Below, one piece after another: positions 1 to 7,566 of a stretch of 10,149 nucleotides of DNA. The position numbers were made by a program, and so were the translations under genes. Origin of the DNA: JAIRTY01 sp050257395 (lineage in GTDB: Bacteria > Actinomycetota > Actinomycetes > Streptosporangiales > Streptosporangiaceae); the NCBI GenBank assembly GCA_050257395.1, contig JBLMWU010000100.1:1-10149 (forward strand), given 5' to 3'. Under the pieces are notes generated by a model. It saw only the letters and a list, made by a program, of their open reading frames with translations. It did no database searches and was not told where the DNA came from. Within the stretch, counting starts at the first letter, position 1. Each line of letters starts with the position of its first letter.

Positions 1-3000
1 CCTCCTCGCTCCGGCTCCTCCGTCGCCTCGCTCGTCAGTCCAGACGGCGGCGCGGCCCTTTGGCTCGCTCCGGCCTGGGCGCACCGCGCCCCCTCCGGCC
101 CGGGCGGCGCCGTCCACCGGCTCCCCGGCCGCCGGGCCGGGTGCGGCTGCCGGGGTCAGCGCCAGGGTCACGGTGGCGGCCGGCGGCACGTCCGCCAGCG
201 CGGAGCCGGCGGCGACCGGCAGCTCCGGGCCGCTGGTGTCCTCGCACAGCCCGGTCAGCCGGGCGGCGGTGATGCCGGTGAACAGCCGCACCTGCGCGGA
301 CCCCGGCCGGGTGCCGGCCCGCAGCCGGACGGTGACCCCGTCCGCCCGGTCCGGGGTGCCCGGCCGGCCAGCGGCCAGCGGGTTGCCCCGCGGCTTGAGG
401 GCGGTCAGGGTGGCCGAGGCCGCCGGCTCGACCGCGGCCAGGCTGGCAGCCGCGGGCAGCGGGCCGGCCGCCGCGTCCGCCGCGCACGCCAGCAGGGGGT
501 GGCCGTAGTCCTCACCCGCCGGGGCGAATCCCGCGCTGCGCCAGTCACCCGGCCCGGCCATCAGCGCGTACTCGAACGTGTGGCTCCAGTGCTGCCAGGC
601 GAAGCTGCTCCCGTCCGGGGTTGTGCGCCGGTCGCCGTCGATCCACACGCCGCACGGCCAGGCGCTGCACGCGCGCATCAGCGACAGGCACAAGGTGCCG
701 TCCGGCGTGACGAGACTGCCGGGGATGCCCCGGTTGAGCAGCGCGACACTGTGGGCGGCCAGCGGCGGGTCCGGGGACGGGCCGGCCAGCCCGGCGTCGA
801 TCACCGCGTCGGCGAGATCGCTGGTGAGCGCCCGCACCGCGGCGGCCAGGTCCGGGCCCGCCACGAGCAGCACCGGCAGGTCCCGCAGCCCGCGGACGTC
901 GGCCCCGGCGGTGAACGCCGCCGTCCGCGGCTGGCCGGCCGGCAGCCAGACCTGCCCCGCCTCCGCCGGTCCTGCCGCCAGCCCCGCCGCCGCCAGCCCC
1001 TCTTCTGCCAGCGCCGCGCCCAGTGCCGCGGTCCACGGGTTGTGCCCGGGCCCGCCGAGCGCGATGCGGCAGTCCGGCAGGTTGGAGTCCAGATCCAGGG
1101 CGCCGTACCGGGGCCCGTCCGGCTGGCTGCAGGTCGCGGTGACCCCGGCGGCGGCGAGCGCGGCGACCAGTTCGCGGATGGCGTCCCGCCAGTCCGCTGG
1201 CAGCCCGGCGGCGCCGGGAGCGGCCGGCAGGATGATCTCGGCGACCCCGATGGCGTGATCGGCCCCGCCGGCCCGGACCCGGGCGGTGGAACCAGCGCCG
1301 AACCATTCGTGCGCGGGGTTGTCCAGAGTGAACCAGTGCTGCCCGACGTCGGCGTCCGGATCGCCGGGCGGCCGCCCCACCACCGAGGTGGCCGCCTGGA
1401 ACACCGGCAGCCCGCCGGGCACGCTGGCCGGGAAGCGGGCCCGCAGCAGCCGGTCCTGCCCGATCGAGCCGCCGGCGTGGGTGCGCACCTCGACCCGGCC
1501 CGACCCTTCCCACAGCAGGGTCTCCTGAGTGATCTCCAGGCCGCCCAGCCGGAAGTCAGCCACCAGCCGCTGGCCGATCGGGCAGCGCTCGGCCCGGACC
1601 TTGGCGGGCACCTGCGCGGACCCGGTACCCGGGCCCTTGGGTGACAGCAGCCACGGCCCTTCGCCCCAGCGTGGGTGGGACGCGTACTCCTCCTGCAGCA
1701 CCAGCTCCGCGGGCCCGCGCAGCAGGTCGGTACCGCTGCGCTGATCCAGGACGCGGAGAAGGGCACCGTGCACGGGGTCCGCCTCGACCAGGTAGGCCTC
1801 GTTCGCGGCGACGGTCCCCGCCAGCGGCAGCCAGCCCGCGTCCGGGCGCCGCGCCGCCACATCCTCCGGCGCGGCCGGGGCCGCCCACCAGGTCCGGTAG
1901 CCGAGGGCGGGCACGTCCGCCCGGAAGGTGATGGTCACCGCCGCCAGGGTGCCGTCCGGATGCTCGCGGATGTGCTCGGCCAGGAACGGCACGCCCGCGC
2001 CGTCGCCGTCCCGCAGCTCCAGCCAGGGCGTGCCCGGCCCGAACTCCAGGGTGAGCGTGGCCAGCCCGGCGCGGGGCCAGGACAGGGTGTTGAACACCAC
2101 CACCGGCCGGCCCGGCCCGCGGGTGTCCGCCAGCCTGGCGAGGGTGGCCATGGCCGCGGTGCGGGCGGCGTCGCCGCGCTCCCACGCCTCCCGCCAGCCG
2201 CCGAGCAGGTCCAGGTACACCTGGTCGGACTCGGTGCCGGTGATCGCGTCGTGGTGGGCGCCGAACACCAGCTGCCGCCAGGCCTTGTCCAGCGACTCCG
2301 CCGGGTAGCCCGCGCCGGCCAGCCAGGCCAGGGTGGCGAGCCGCTCGCCGTCCTCGACCGCGGTCTCCGCCGCCCGCTGGGCCTGCTTGGTGTCGATGTA
2401 GGTGACGTCCTTGCCCGGGTAGACCGGGTTCATGTCGCGGGTCTGCGGGGTCAGCCAGGTACCCCGCCCGGCCGCGTCGGCCCGCACCGCGGCGAAGAAC
2501 TCGCGCGGCAGCGCGGTCACGAACCGGGGCCAGACGTAGCGGGCGTTCCAGTCGCGGTGGATGCCGGTGACCCAGCGGGACGGGATCACGTGGTCGGCGC
2601 CGACCGGCAGCAGCACGTTGCGGGTGGCCGCGACCGGGGCCAGCGACAGGAACTCGCCGAGCGCGGCGGCCTCGGCCGCGGCCAGGTCCGCCGCCTGGTG
2701 GGTGACCCAGCCCGCCCCGTAGTGGTTGGCCATGTAGCTGGTGAGCAGGCTGCCCCCGTCCGGGGAGACCCACTCGAACTCGCTGGGGAACTGCATCCGC
2801 TCGTTGCCGCCGACCGTACCCCGCGGCCCCCACTGGTGGTACGGGCCGCGGGCCCAGGCTGACTCGGCCAGCCCGGCCGCTGCCATCAGCCCCGGGTACC
2901 CGGGGTCGTGCCCGAACGCGTCCAGCATCCAGGCGCTGCGCGGGTCCCCGCCCAGCACGTCGCGCTGCTGCCCGATCCCATACACGGCGTTGCGGATGGT

Positions 3001-3630
3001 GGACTCGGCGCTGGTCAGGTTCGTGTTCGGCTCGTTGTAGCTGCCGCCCACCAGCTCGATCCGGCCCTCCGCCATGAGCTGGCGCAGGTCGTCCCGGTCC
3101 TCCGGGTGGGTGTCGAAGTAGGGCTTGAGGTAGTCGGTCTCCGCCAGCACGAACTTGTAGTCCGGGTCGGTCCTGGCCGCGTCGAGGTGCAGCGACACCA
3201 GCTCGAACGCGGTCCGCACCTCGGGCAGCTGGCCCTTGTCGTCCGGCAGCAGCAGCCGGGACTCGGTGAACTCGCCCTGGGTGTCCCACCACACCGGGTC
3301 GTAGTGGAAGTGGCTGACCATCCACATGGTCCAGCCCGGCTCGGCGGCGGTGATCTCGGTGGCCAGCTCCGCCCGCTCGCCCTCCGCCTCGGCGATCACG
3401 GTCACCGGGAGCCGGCTGCCCGGCCCGTGCGGGGCGGCGACCCGGATCCCCACCTCGGCCGTCCCATCCGGCCCGGCCTGAGCGGGGACCGGGGTGCTGA
3501 CCCCCGGGCCCGCCACCCGGACGGTGACCGGGGCCGGGCCGCCGGTGTCCACGCTGACCCGGACGACCTGGAGCGGGCTGGCCGCGCTCCCGGTGAAAAG
3601 GACCGTGGACTCGGCGCCGCTGATCCGCAT
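1..3630 (-). CDS. Family 38 glycoside hydrolase, alpha-mannosidase (3' end cut by window edge)
   Basis: Retaining alpha-mannosidase expected to release mannose from mannosides or mannan-type glycans. The frame is open without a stop for 1210 codons from the ATG at 3630 to base 1. Residues 1-95 form a beta-rich domain without catalytic motifs. The GH38 catalytic domain starts with SHFHYDPVWW, where H109 and D111 match the zinc ligands of the family. WMLDAFGHDP supplies the likely nucleophile D237. AHHDAITGT (H460, D461) supplies the third zinc histidine and lies in the middle domain. VVVFNTLSWP near residue 510 opens the C-terminal beta domains, and HWSHTFEYAL near residue 1015 is a late GH38 motif. 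Known actinobacterial homologues are close to 1200 residues, so little is missing. The last 45 or so residues are low-complexity and may be tail or readthrough. No signal peptide is seen, so it is probably cytoplasmic. No good ribosome site precedes the ATG. The family is secure; the physiological substrate is not known. Confidence 0.93.
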   Translation of the reverse strand, partial: MRISGAESTVLFTGSAASPLQVVRVSVDTGGPAPVTVRVAGPGVSTPVPAQAGPDGTAEVGIRVAAPHGPGSRLPVTVIAEAEGERAELATEITAAEPGWTMWMVSHFHYDPVWWDTQGEFTESRLLLPDDKGQLPEVRTAFELVSLHLDAARTDPDYKFVLAETDYLKPYFDTHPEDRDDLRQLMAEGRIELVGGSYNEPNTNLTSAESTIRNAVYGIGQQRDVLGGDPRSAWMLDAFGHDPGYPGLMAAAGLAESAWARGPYHQWGPRGTVGGNERMQFPSEFEWVSPDGGSLLTSYMANHYGAGWVTHQAADLAAAEAAALGEFLSLAPVAATRNVLLPVGADHVIPSRWVTGIHRDWNARYVWPRFVTALPREFFAAVRADAAGRGTWLTPQTRDMNPVYPGKDVTYIDTKQAQRAAETAVEDGERLATLAWLAGAGYPAESLDKAWRQLVFGAHHDAITGTESDQVYLDLLGGWREAWERGDAARTAAMATLARLADTRGPGRPVVVFNTLSWPRAGLATLTLEFGPGTPWLELRDGDGAGVPFLAEHIREHPDGTLAAVTITFRADVPALGYRTWWAAPAAPEDVAARRPDAGWLPLAGTVAANEAYLVEADPVHGALLRVLDQRSGTDLLRGPAELVLQEEYASHPRWGEGPWLLSPKGPGTGSAQVPAKVRAERCPIGQRLVADFRLGGLEITQETLLWEGSGRVEVRTHAGGSIGQDRLLRARFPASVPGGLPVFQAATSVVGRPPGDPDADVGQHWFTLDNPAHEWFGAGSTARVRAGGADHAIGVAEIILPAAPGAAGLPADWRDAIRELVAALAAAGVTATCSQPDGPRYGALDLDSNLPDCRIALGGPGHNPWTAALGAALAEEGLAAAGLAAGPAEAGQVWLPAGQPRTAAFTAGADVRGLRDLPVLLVAGPDLAAAVRALTSDLADAVIDAGLAGPSPDPPLAAHSVALLNRGIPGSLVTPDGTLCLSLMRACSAWPCGVWIDGDRRTTPDGSSFAWQHWSHTFEYALMAGPGDWRSAGFAPAGEDYGHPLLACAADAAAGPLPAAASLAAVEPAASATLTALKPRGNPLAAGRPGTPDRADGVTVRLRAGTRPGSAQVRLFTGITAARLTGLCEDTSGPELPVAAGSALADVPPAATVTLALTPAAAPGPAAGEPVDGAARAGGGAVRPGRSEPKGRAAVWTDERGDGGAGARR

Positions 3631-3817
3631 GCCGCCATCGTCGCACGGCGGGGCGGGCTGAGCAGGGGCGCTCCGGGCGCCGGGCGGGGCGGCCGCTCTG
3701 CCGGCAGCAGACGCGCTGGACTCTGCCCCAGGGGCCGGGGCCACTATCGGGTTGCGGCCGGGTAACCCGCGCGGCGGCCGGGCGCACTATCAGCCGGGAG
3801 CAGTTCGCCCGGGCGGC

Positions 3818-3847
3818 TTGTCAAAAGAACTCTTTCGAGAGTAGTGT
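3818..3847 (+). promoter_or_regulatory. Promoter of the regulator/small protein/MFS operon
   Basis: TTGTCA (3818-3823) and TAGTGT (3842-3847) are separated by 18 bases and fit a housekeeping-sigma promoter (five of six and three to four of six consensus bases). A start about 7-9 bases downstream of the -10 would fall at 3854-3856, on the ATG at 3856. This implies a leaderless mRNA, which is common in actinomycetes and explains why no ribosome binding site is seen. It is inferred from sequence only. Confidence 0.5.
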
Positions 3848-3855
3848 TTCGAAAC
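3829..3855. promoter_or_regulatory. Paired TTTCGA palindromes, candidate autoregulatory operator
   Basis: ACTCTTTCGAGAGT (3829-3842; 5-base arms around TTCG) and the perfect 10-base palindrome GTTTCGAAAC (3846-3855) lie with centres 15 bases apart. Both contain TTTCGA. The first fills the promoter spacer and the second covers the -10 edge and the likely transcription start. A dimer bound here would block RNA polymerase. The adjacent winged-helix regulator is the natural candidate ligand, but binding is inferred. Confidence 0.5.
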
Positions 3856-4791
3856 ATGTCTTCCGATGGATTGCAGCGGGCTCCCGCCCCGGCGCCAGCC
3901 GCCCGGGCGCGGTCCCGCTCCGCGCCGGACCCGGCCACCGCGGCGGCCCCTGGCGGCCAGCCCGGCGAGGGCGATCTGGCCGATTCTGACGATCTGGCCG
4001 AGCCGGGCGGGCTGGCCGAGCCGGGCGCGGCGGGGGAGGCCGGCCCGGCTGCGGCCGGGGTGCGGGCCGCCCGGGACCCGGACGACCCGCGGCTGCTGCG
4101 GCTGACCGACGCGCGGGCGATGCGGGCGCTGGCCCACCCGGTGCGGATGGCGCTGCTGGAGGCGCTGGCGCACGCGGGCACGCTGACCGCGACCCAGGCC
4201 AGCGAGGCGCTGGGGGAGAGCCCGGCCAACTGCGCGTTCCACCTCCGGACGCTGGCCAAGTACGGCTACGTGGAAGAGGCGGGCGGCGGCAAGGGCCGCG
4301 AGCGGCCCTGGCGCCGCTCCCATGTCGGCTTCAGGATCTCCGGGGCTGGCCTCGACCCGCAGGCGGAGATCGCCGCCGACGAGGTGTCCGACTTCTGGTT
4401 CGACACGCTGCTGGCACGGGCGCGGGCCGCGCTGTCCCGGAAGCGGTCCTGGCCGGATGAGTGGCAGCGCAGCGGCCTCACCGGCGCGTCTGAAGACGTC
4501 CTCTACGTCACCCCGGAGGAGGCGGAAGAGCTCAGCGCCGAGGTCCGGCAGGTCGGCCGGCGCTTCGAGGACCGCCTCGACCATCCGGAACGGCGGCCGC
4601 CGGGCGCGATGCCGATCGAGGTGATCATGCTGTCCTACCCGCTGCTGCACCTGGCCGCCCGCCCCGGCCCGCCGGCCGCTGAGGGCTCTGTCGTGCCCGC
4701 CGATCCCGAATCCGGCCCTGAATCCGAATCCGAGTTATCCGTCCTCGTGGGGGAGTGCCATGCACCCGGAGTTCGCACGCAGGCTTGCTGA
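3856..4791 (+). CDS. Winged-helix (ArsR/HTH_20-type) transcriptional regulator with C-terminal paired domain
   Basis: DNA-binding regulator of 311 residues, longer than the roughly 200 usual for this group. Residues 1-75 are low-complexity, Ala/Pro-rich then acidic, with a hexapeptide repeat. Residues 83-160 are a winged helix: LTDARAMRALAHPVRMALLE opens it, the recognition helix is around ESPANCAFHLRTLAKYGYVE (121-140), and the wing is Gly/Lys/Arg-rich. Residues 217-263 form a conserved block (YVTPEEAEEL to RRPPGAMPIEVIMLS) that recurs in the next gene. No cysteine metal site is apparent, so metal sensing is not supported. I chose the ATG at 3856 because the promoter places the transcript start there. 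A GTG at 3844 would lie inside the -10 region, and a GTG at 4060 would remove the low-complexity extension and keep the whole winged helix. The gene heads an operon with the small protein and the exporter, so it probably controls the exporter and itself. Confidence 0.88.
   Translation: MSSDGLQRAPAPAPAARARSRSAPDPATAAAPGGQPGEGDLADSDDLAEPGGLAEPGAAGEAGPAAAGVRAARDPDDPRLLRLTDARAMRALAHPVRMALLEALAHAGTLTATQASEALGESPANCAFHLRTLAKYGYVEEAGGGKGRERPWRRSHVGFRISGAGLDPQAEIAADEVSDFWFDTLLARARAALSRKRSWPDEWQRSGLTGASEDVLYVTPEEAEELSAEVRQVGRRFEDRLDHPERRPPGAMPIEVIMLSYPLLHLAARPGPPAAEGSVVPADPESGPESESELSVLVGECHAPGVRTQAC
3973..4026 (+). repeat. Three 18-base tandem repeats inside the regulator gene
   Basis: Three consecutive 18-base units encode DLADSD, DLAEPG and GLAEPG. 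The sequence CTGGCCGAGCCGGGCG is exact in units two and three (3994-4009, 4012-4027), and GATCTGGCCGA is exact in units one and two. Units are in frame, so copy-number change would only lengthen or shorten an acidic linker ahead of the winged helix. Confidence 0.8.
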
Positions 4792-5179
4792 CCAGCGCCG
4801 GGCCGAGCTGCTGGCCGCCCGCCGGGGGAGCCGGTCCCGGGAGGGCGGGTCCTGGCCCGGCGCGGCCGGGCGCTGGCTGGGCCGCGCGTGGCCGCGGCGC
4901 CGCTTCGCCGGTGCGGCACGGGTGCCGCAGCCGGCCCCGCCCACTGGCGTGTTCCTGGACGGGACCGAGGCCTACGGCTTCCGGATCTACCTGACCCCGG
5001 CCGAGGCCCGGCGGCTGGCCCGCGACTGCTCCCGGCTGGCCGGCCGGTACGCGGACCGGGTGGACGACCCGCGCCGCCGCCCGGCGGGCGCGATGCCCGT
5101 GGAGGTCGTGGTGCTCAGCCGGCGCCTGCCCGAGCCGGCCGGCGCCGGGCGCGGCCTGCCCGGGCCGGGCAGCTGCTGA
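4760..5179 (+). CDS. Small protein with stand-alone copy of the regulator's C-terminal domain
   Basis: Protein of 139 residues that I cannot assign to a named family. Residues 1-50 are a basic, Arg/Ala-rich helix-prone segment (MHPEFARRLADQRRAELLAA). Residues 77-123 (IYLTPAEARRLARD to RRPAGAMPVEVVVLSRRL) align without gaps to residues 217-263 of the upstream regulator, 23 of 47 identical, with the signature RRPxGAMPxEV. It has no helix-turn-helix, signal peptide or membrane span, so it is probably cytoplasmic. GGGGGAG at 4749-4755, four bases before the ATG, supports this start. The gene overlaps the regulator by 32 bases and ends one base before the exporter, so all three are likely translated in a coupled way. 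Third codon positions are almost all G or C, as in real genes here. A partner, ligand sensor or competitor of the regulator is a reasonable inference, not shown. Confidence 0.8.
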   Translation: MHPEFARRLADQRRAELLAARRGSRSREGGSWPGAAGRWLGRAWPRRRFAGAARVPQPAPPTGVFLDGTEAYGFRIYLTPAEARRLARDCSRLAGRYADRVDDPRRRPAGAMPVEVVVLSRRLPEPAGAGRGLPGPGSC

Positions 5180-5180
5180 C

Positions 5181-6416
5181 ATGCGGCGGCTGCTGAGCCA
5201 CCGGGACGGGCGGCTGTACCTCGCGGGGCAGTCGCTGTCGCTGGTCGGGGACAACGCGCTGTGGCTGGCCATGGGGATCTGGGTGAAGCTGCTGACCGGC
5301 AGCAGCAGCGCGGCCGGGCTGACGTTCTTCGCCCTGGTGTGCGGCACCCTGCTGGCCCCGGCGACCGGCCTGCTCGCCGACCGGGTGCGCCGCCGGCCGC
5401 TGCTGGTGGCCAGCAACCTCGGGGCCGCCGGCCTGGTGTGCCTGCTGCTGGCGGTCGGCGGCCGCGGCCAGGTGTGGCTCATCTACCTGGTGATGTTCGG
5501 CTACGGCGCGGTGAACGGGCTGATCATGTCGGCGCAGACCGCGTTCCTCGCGGTGCTGCTGCCGGACGATCTGCTGGGCGAGGCCAACTCGGTGCTCCAG
5601 CTGGCCAGCCAGGGACTGCGGATCGTCAGCCCGCTGCTGGGCGCCGGGCTGCTGGCGGTGGCCGGGGCGCGGCCGGTCATCCTGCTCGACGCGGCGACGT
5701 TCGTGCTGGCGGCGGCCGCGGTCGCGGCGCTCCGGCTGCGGGAACCGCCGCCCGAGCCGGCCACCTCGCACTGGCGGGCCGAGGTGACCGCCGGGATCAG
5801 CCATATCGCCCGCACAGCGATCCTGCGGCGGCTCATGGTCTCGGGCGTGATCGCGTTGCTGGTGTTCGGGTTCTTCGAGACCGTGCCGTTCGCGGTGGTC
5901 GGGCAGGGCCTGCACCGGCACCCCACGTTCCTGGGCGTGCTGGAGTCGGTGATGGGCGTGGGCGCGGTGGCCGGCGCGGTGGTGGCAGCCCGGGTGATGC
6001 GCCGCACCGGTGAGCGCACGCTGGTGTTCCTGGCTCTGCTCGCCGCCGCGGCGTCCTGCGTGCTGCTGATCCCGGCGTGGCTGCCCGCGGTGCTGGCGGC
6101 CATGGCGCTGCTGGGCTTCGGCATCGTCTGGGTCAACGTCGGCTGGATCACCCTGGTCCAGCGCCGGACCCCGGCCGCGCTGCTCGGCCGGGTGGACGCG
6201 GCGCTCACGGTGGCCATCACCGTGCCGCAGGTGGTCTCCATCGCGGTGGGCGCCGCGCTGATCGCGGTGGTGGACTACCGGGTGCTGCTGGCGGTCATGG
6301 CGGTTGTCGTGGCGGGGTCCGCCGCCTGGCTCGTCACCGGCCGGGAGCCGACCGGCGACGAGCCGGCGCTGGCCGGGACGGCCGCCGCGGCAGCGGCTGA
6401 AGGCGCAGCTAGCTGA
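5181..6416 (+). CDS. Major facilitator superfamily transporter, drug/siderophore-exporter type (MFS_3-like)
   Basis: Integral membrane protein of 411 residues, the usual size for a 12-helix MFS carrier. Hydrophobic spans can be placed roughly at 12-35, 44-66, 75-92, 97-125, 140-162, 164-184, 218-238, 250-270, 280-298, 300-322, 342-364 and 366-386. The loop after helix 2 carries GLLADRVRRRP (63-73; D67, R68), the family's motif A. A cytoplasmic loop of about 30 residues separates the halves. The sequence style (LYLAGQSLSLVGDNALWLAM at the N terminus) resembles the EntS/MFS_3 exporter group, which work as proton antiporters. The start is one base after the preceding stop with only a weak ribosome site, implying translational coupling. 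Pairing with a winged-helix regulator suggests inducible efflux of a toxic or secreted small molecule. Direction and substrate are inferred. Confidence 0.9.
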   Translation: MRRLLSHRDGRLYLAGQSLSLVGDNALWLAMGIWVKLLTGSSSAAGLTFFALVCGTLLAPATGLLADRVRRRPLLVASNLGAAGLVCLLLAVGGRGQVWLIYLVMFGYGAVNGLIMSAQTAFLAVLLPDDLLGEANSVLQLASQGLRIVSPLLGAGLLAVAGARPVILLDAATFVLAAAAVAALRLREPPPEPATSHWRAEVTAGISHIARTAILRRLMVSGVIALLVFGFFETVPFAVVGQGLHRHPTFLGVLESVMGVGAVAGAVVAARVMRRTGERTLVFLALLAAAASCVLLIPAWLPAVLAAMALLGFGIVWVNVGWITLVQRRTPAALLGRVDAALTVAITVPQVVSIAVGAALIAVVDYRVLLAVMAVVVAGSAAWLVTGREPTGDEPALAGTAAAAAAEGAAS

Positions 6417-6460
6417 GCGGATCCGGGCAATCGTGTGCACAGATGGGTACCATTGGCTGA

Positions 6461-6483
6461 GCGGCCGCGGATCGCGCGGCCGC
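6461..6483. terminator. GC-rich hairpin downstream of the MFS gene
   Basis: Perfect 9-base arms GCGGCCGCG and CGCGGCCGC around a GATCG loop, 45 bases after the exporter stop codon. No T tract follows, which is common for actinomycete terminators. It lies in the 113-base gap before the LacI gene. The gap also holds the palindrome TGTGCACA (6434-6441) and a weak -10-like TACCAT (6448-6453), but no good -35, so the LacI promoter is unresolved. Confidence 0.5.
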
Positions 6484-6529
6484 CTGTTCATGAGCGTGCC
6501 CCGGCGCGCAGAGCGGAGCCACACACGCG

Positions 6530-7558
6530 ATGCCTGACTCGCCGGTGACCTTGCGTGAGGTCGCGGCGCTGGCCCGGGTGCACCCGGCCACCGCGTCGCG
6601 CGCCCTCAATCCCGAGACCAGGCTGCTGGTGCGGGAGGACACGGCCCGCCGGGTGCTGGAGGCCGCGCAGTCGCTCGGCTATCACCCCAACCCGGTGGCC
6701 CGCAGCCTGCGCACCCGCCGCTCGCACACGATCGGCGTGCTGATCCCGGACATCAGCAACCCGCTCTTCCCGCCGATCGTGCGCGGGATCGAGGACCGGC
6801 TGGCCGCCACCGGCTACGTGGCGCTGATCGGCAACACCGACGGCGACGATGAGCGGGAGCGGGTCGTCTTCGAGCAGATGCGGGCCCGCCACGTCGACGG
6901 GTTCGTGCTCGCGAGCGCCCACCTGAGCAGCCCGCTGCTGGCTGACGCGGTGCGCGCGGACGTGCCCATCGTGCTGATGAACCGGCTCGCCGAGGACCAC
7001 AGCGTGCCGTCTGTCTCGGTAGACAACGAGCGGGGCATGCGGATGTCCGTGGCGCACCTCGCCGAGCTCGGCCACCGCCGGATCGCGCACATCGCCGGGC
7101 CGCAGGACCTGTCCACCGGCCTGTCCCGCCAGCGCGGCTTCGCGACCGCGATGGAGGCGCACCACCTGGTCCCCGAGCCCGAGCTCATGGTGGTGGCCAA
7201 GGCGTTCACCATCGAGGAAGGGCTGCGCTGCGGCCGGCTGCTGCTGGAGCGGGGCCGGGACTGCACCGCGATCGCGGCCGCGAACGACATGCTGGCGGTG
7301 GGCTGCTACGGCGCGCTCGAGGAGGCGGGGCTGCGCTGCCCCGAGGACATGTCGGTGGTCGGCTTCAACGACATGCCCTTCATCGACCGGCTGCGGCCGC
7401 CGCTGACCACCATCCGGTTCCCCCACTACCAGGTCGGCACCGAGGCCGCGCAGCTGCTGCTGGAACGGATCGCCGGCCAGACCGGCCCGGTCAAGGTGCT
7501 CTACCTGGCGCCGGAGCTGGTGGTCCGCGGCTCCACCGCCGCGGTCACCCGGCCCTGA
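6530..7558 (+). CDS. LacI-family transcriptional repressor
   Basis: Ligand-responsive repressor of 342 residues, the standard family length. The N-terminal helix-turn-helix (residues 6-27, VTLREVAALARVHPATASRALN) is followed by the hinge helix PVARSLRT with the minor-groove leucine L60. A periplasmic-binding-protein-like sensor fold fills about residues 66-340, including IGVLIPDISNPLFPPIVRGI, DGFVLASA, AAANDMLAVG and MSVVGFNDMPF. The ATG has a distant GGAG (6515-6518, 11 bases upstream); no better start is visible. The downstream dehydrogenase and ABC binding protein are its most likely targets. Two operator-like sites with the family's central CG follow the gene. Ligand identity cannot be read from the sequence. 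It may be a sugar, as for many family members, or a hydroxyacid, given the neighbours. Confidence 0.95.
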   Translation: MPDSPVTLREVAALARVHPATASRALNPETRLLVREDTARRVLEAAQSLGYHPNPVARSLRTRRSHTIGVLIPDISNPLFPPIVRGIEDRLAATGYVALIGNTDGDDERERVVFEQMRARHVDGFVLASAHLSSPLLADAVRADVPIVLMNRLAEDHSVPSVSVDNERGMRMSVAHLAELGHRRIAHIAGPQDLSTGLSRQRGFATAMEAHHLVPEPELMVVAKAFTIEEGLRCGRLLLERGRDCTAIAAANDMLAVGCYGALEEAGLRCPEDMSVVGFNDMPFIDRLRPPLTTIRFPHYQVGTEAAQLLLERIAGQTGPVKVLYLAPELVVRGSTAAVTRP

Positions 7559-7566
7559 GCCGGGCT

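Larger units (their letters stand above)
3631..3855. promoter_or_regulatory. Divergent intergenic region between mannosidase and regulator operon
   Basis: This 225-base gap must hold the starts of both divergent transcripts. The right end has a clear promoter and operator-like palindromes, listed separately. Elsewhere it holds a CGGGTAACCCG inverted repeat (3759-3769) and two copies of CACTATC (3742-3748 and 3785-3791), 43 bases apart. I could not find a convincing -35/-10 pair for the mannosidase. A TTGACA on the minus strand (3824-3819) has no -10 at acceptable spacing. Confidence 0.6.

Noticed and set aside
1675..2862. Plus-strand open frame of 395 codons opposite the mannosidase
   Set aside because: It is the antisense shadow of a well-supported gene, with low-complexity composition and no recognisable motif.
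1556..3787. Long minus-strand open frame (743 codons) overlapping the mannosidase in another frame
   Set aside because: Its translation is Arg/Gly/Pro/Ala-rich with no domain. The overlapping frame encodes a full GH38 enzyme with all catalytic motifs, so this is a GC-driven shadow.
4735..4795. Frameshifted fusion of the regulator and small-protein genes
   Set aside because: The small gene has its own ribosome site and start and its own N-terminal segment. The shared domain is already complete in the regulator, so two separate genes explain the sequence better than a broken fusion.
6434..6441. TGTGCACA palindrome as a third LacI operator
   Set aside because: It lacks the central CG and the CGATTG core of the two better sites, and an 8-base palindrome can easily arise by chance.
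5115..6524. Minus-strand open frame of 469 codons opposite the MFS gene
   Set aside because: It is His/Gln/Arg-rich antisense translation. The plus strand encodes a clear 12-helix transporter with motif A.
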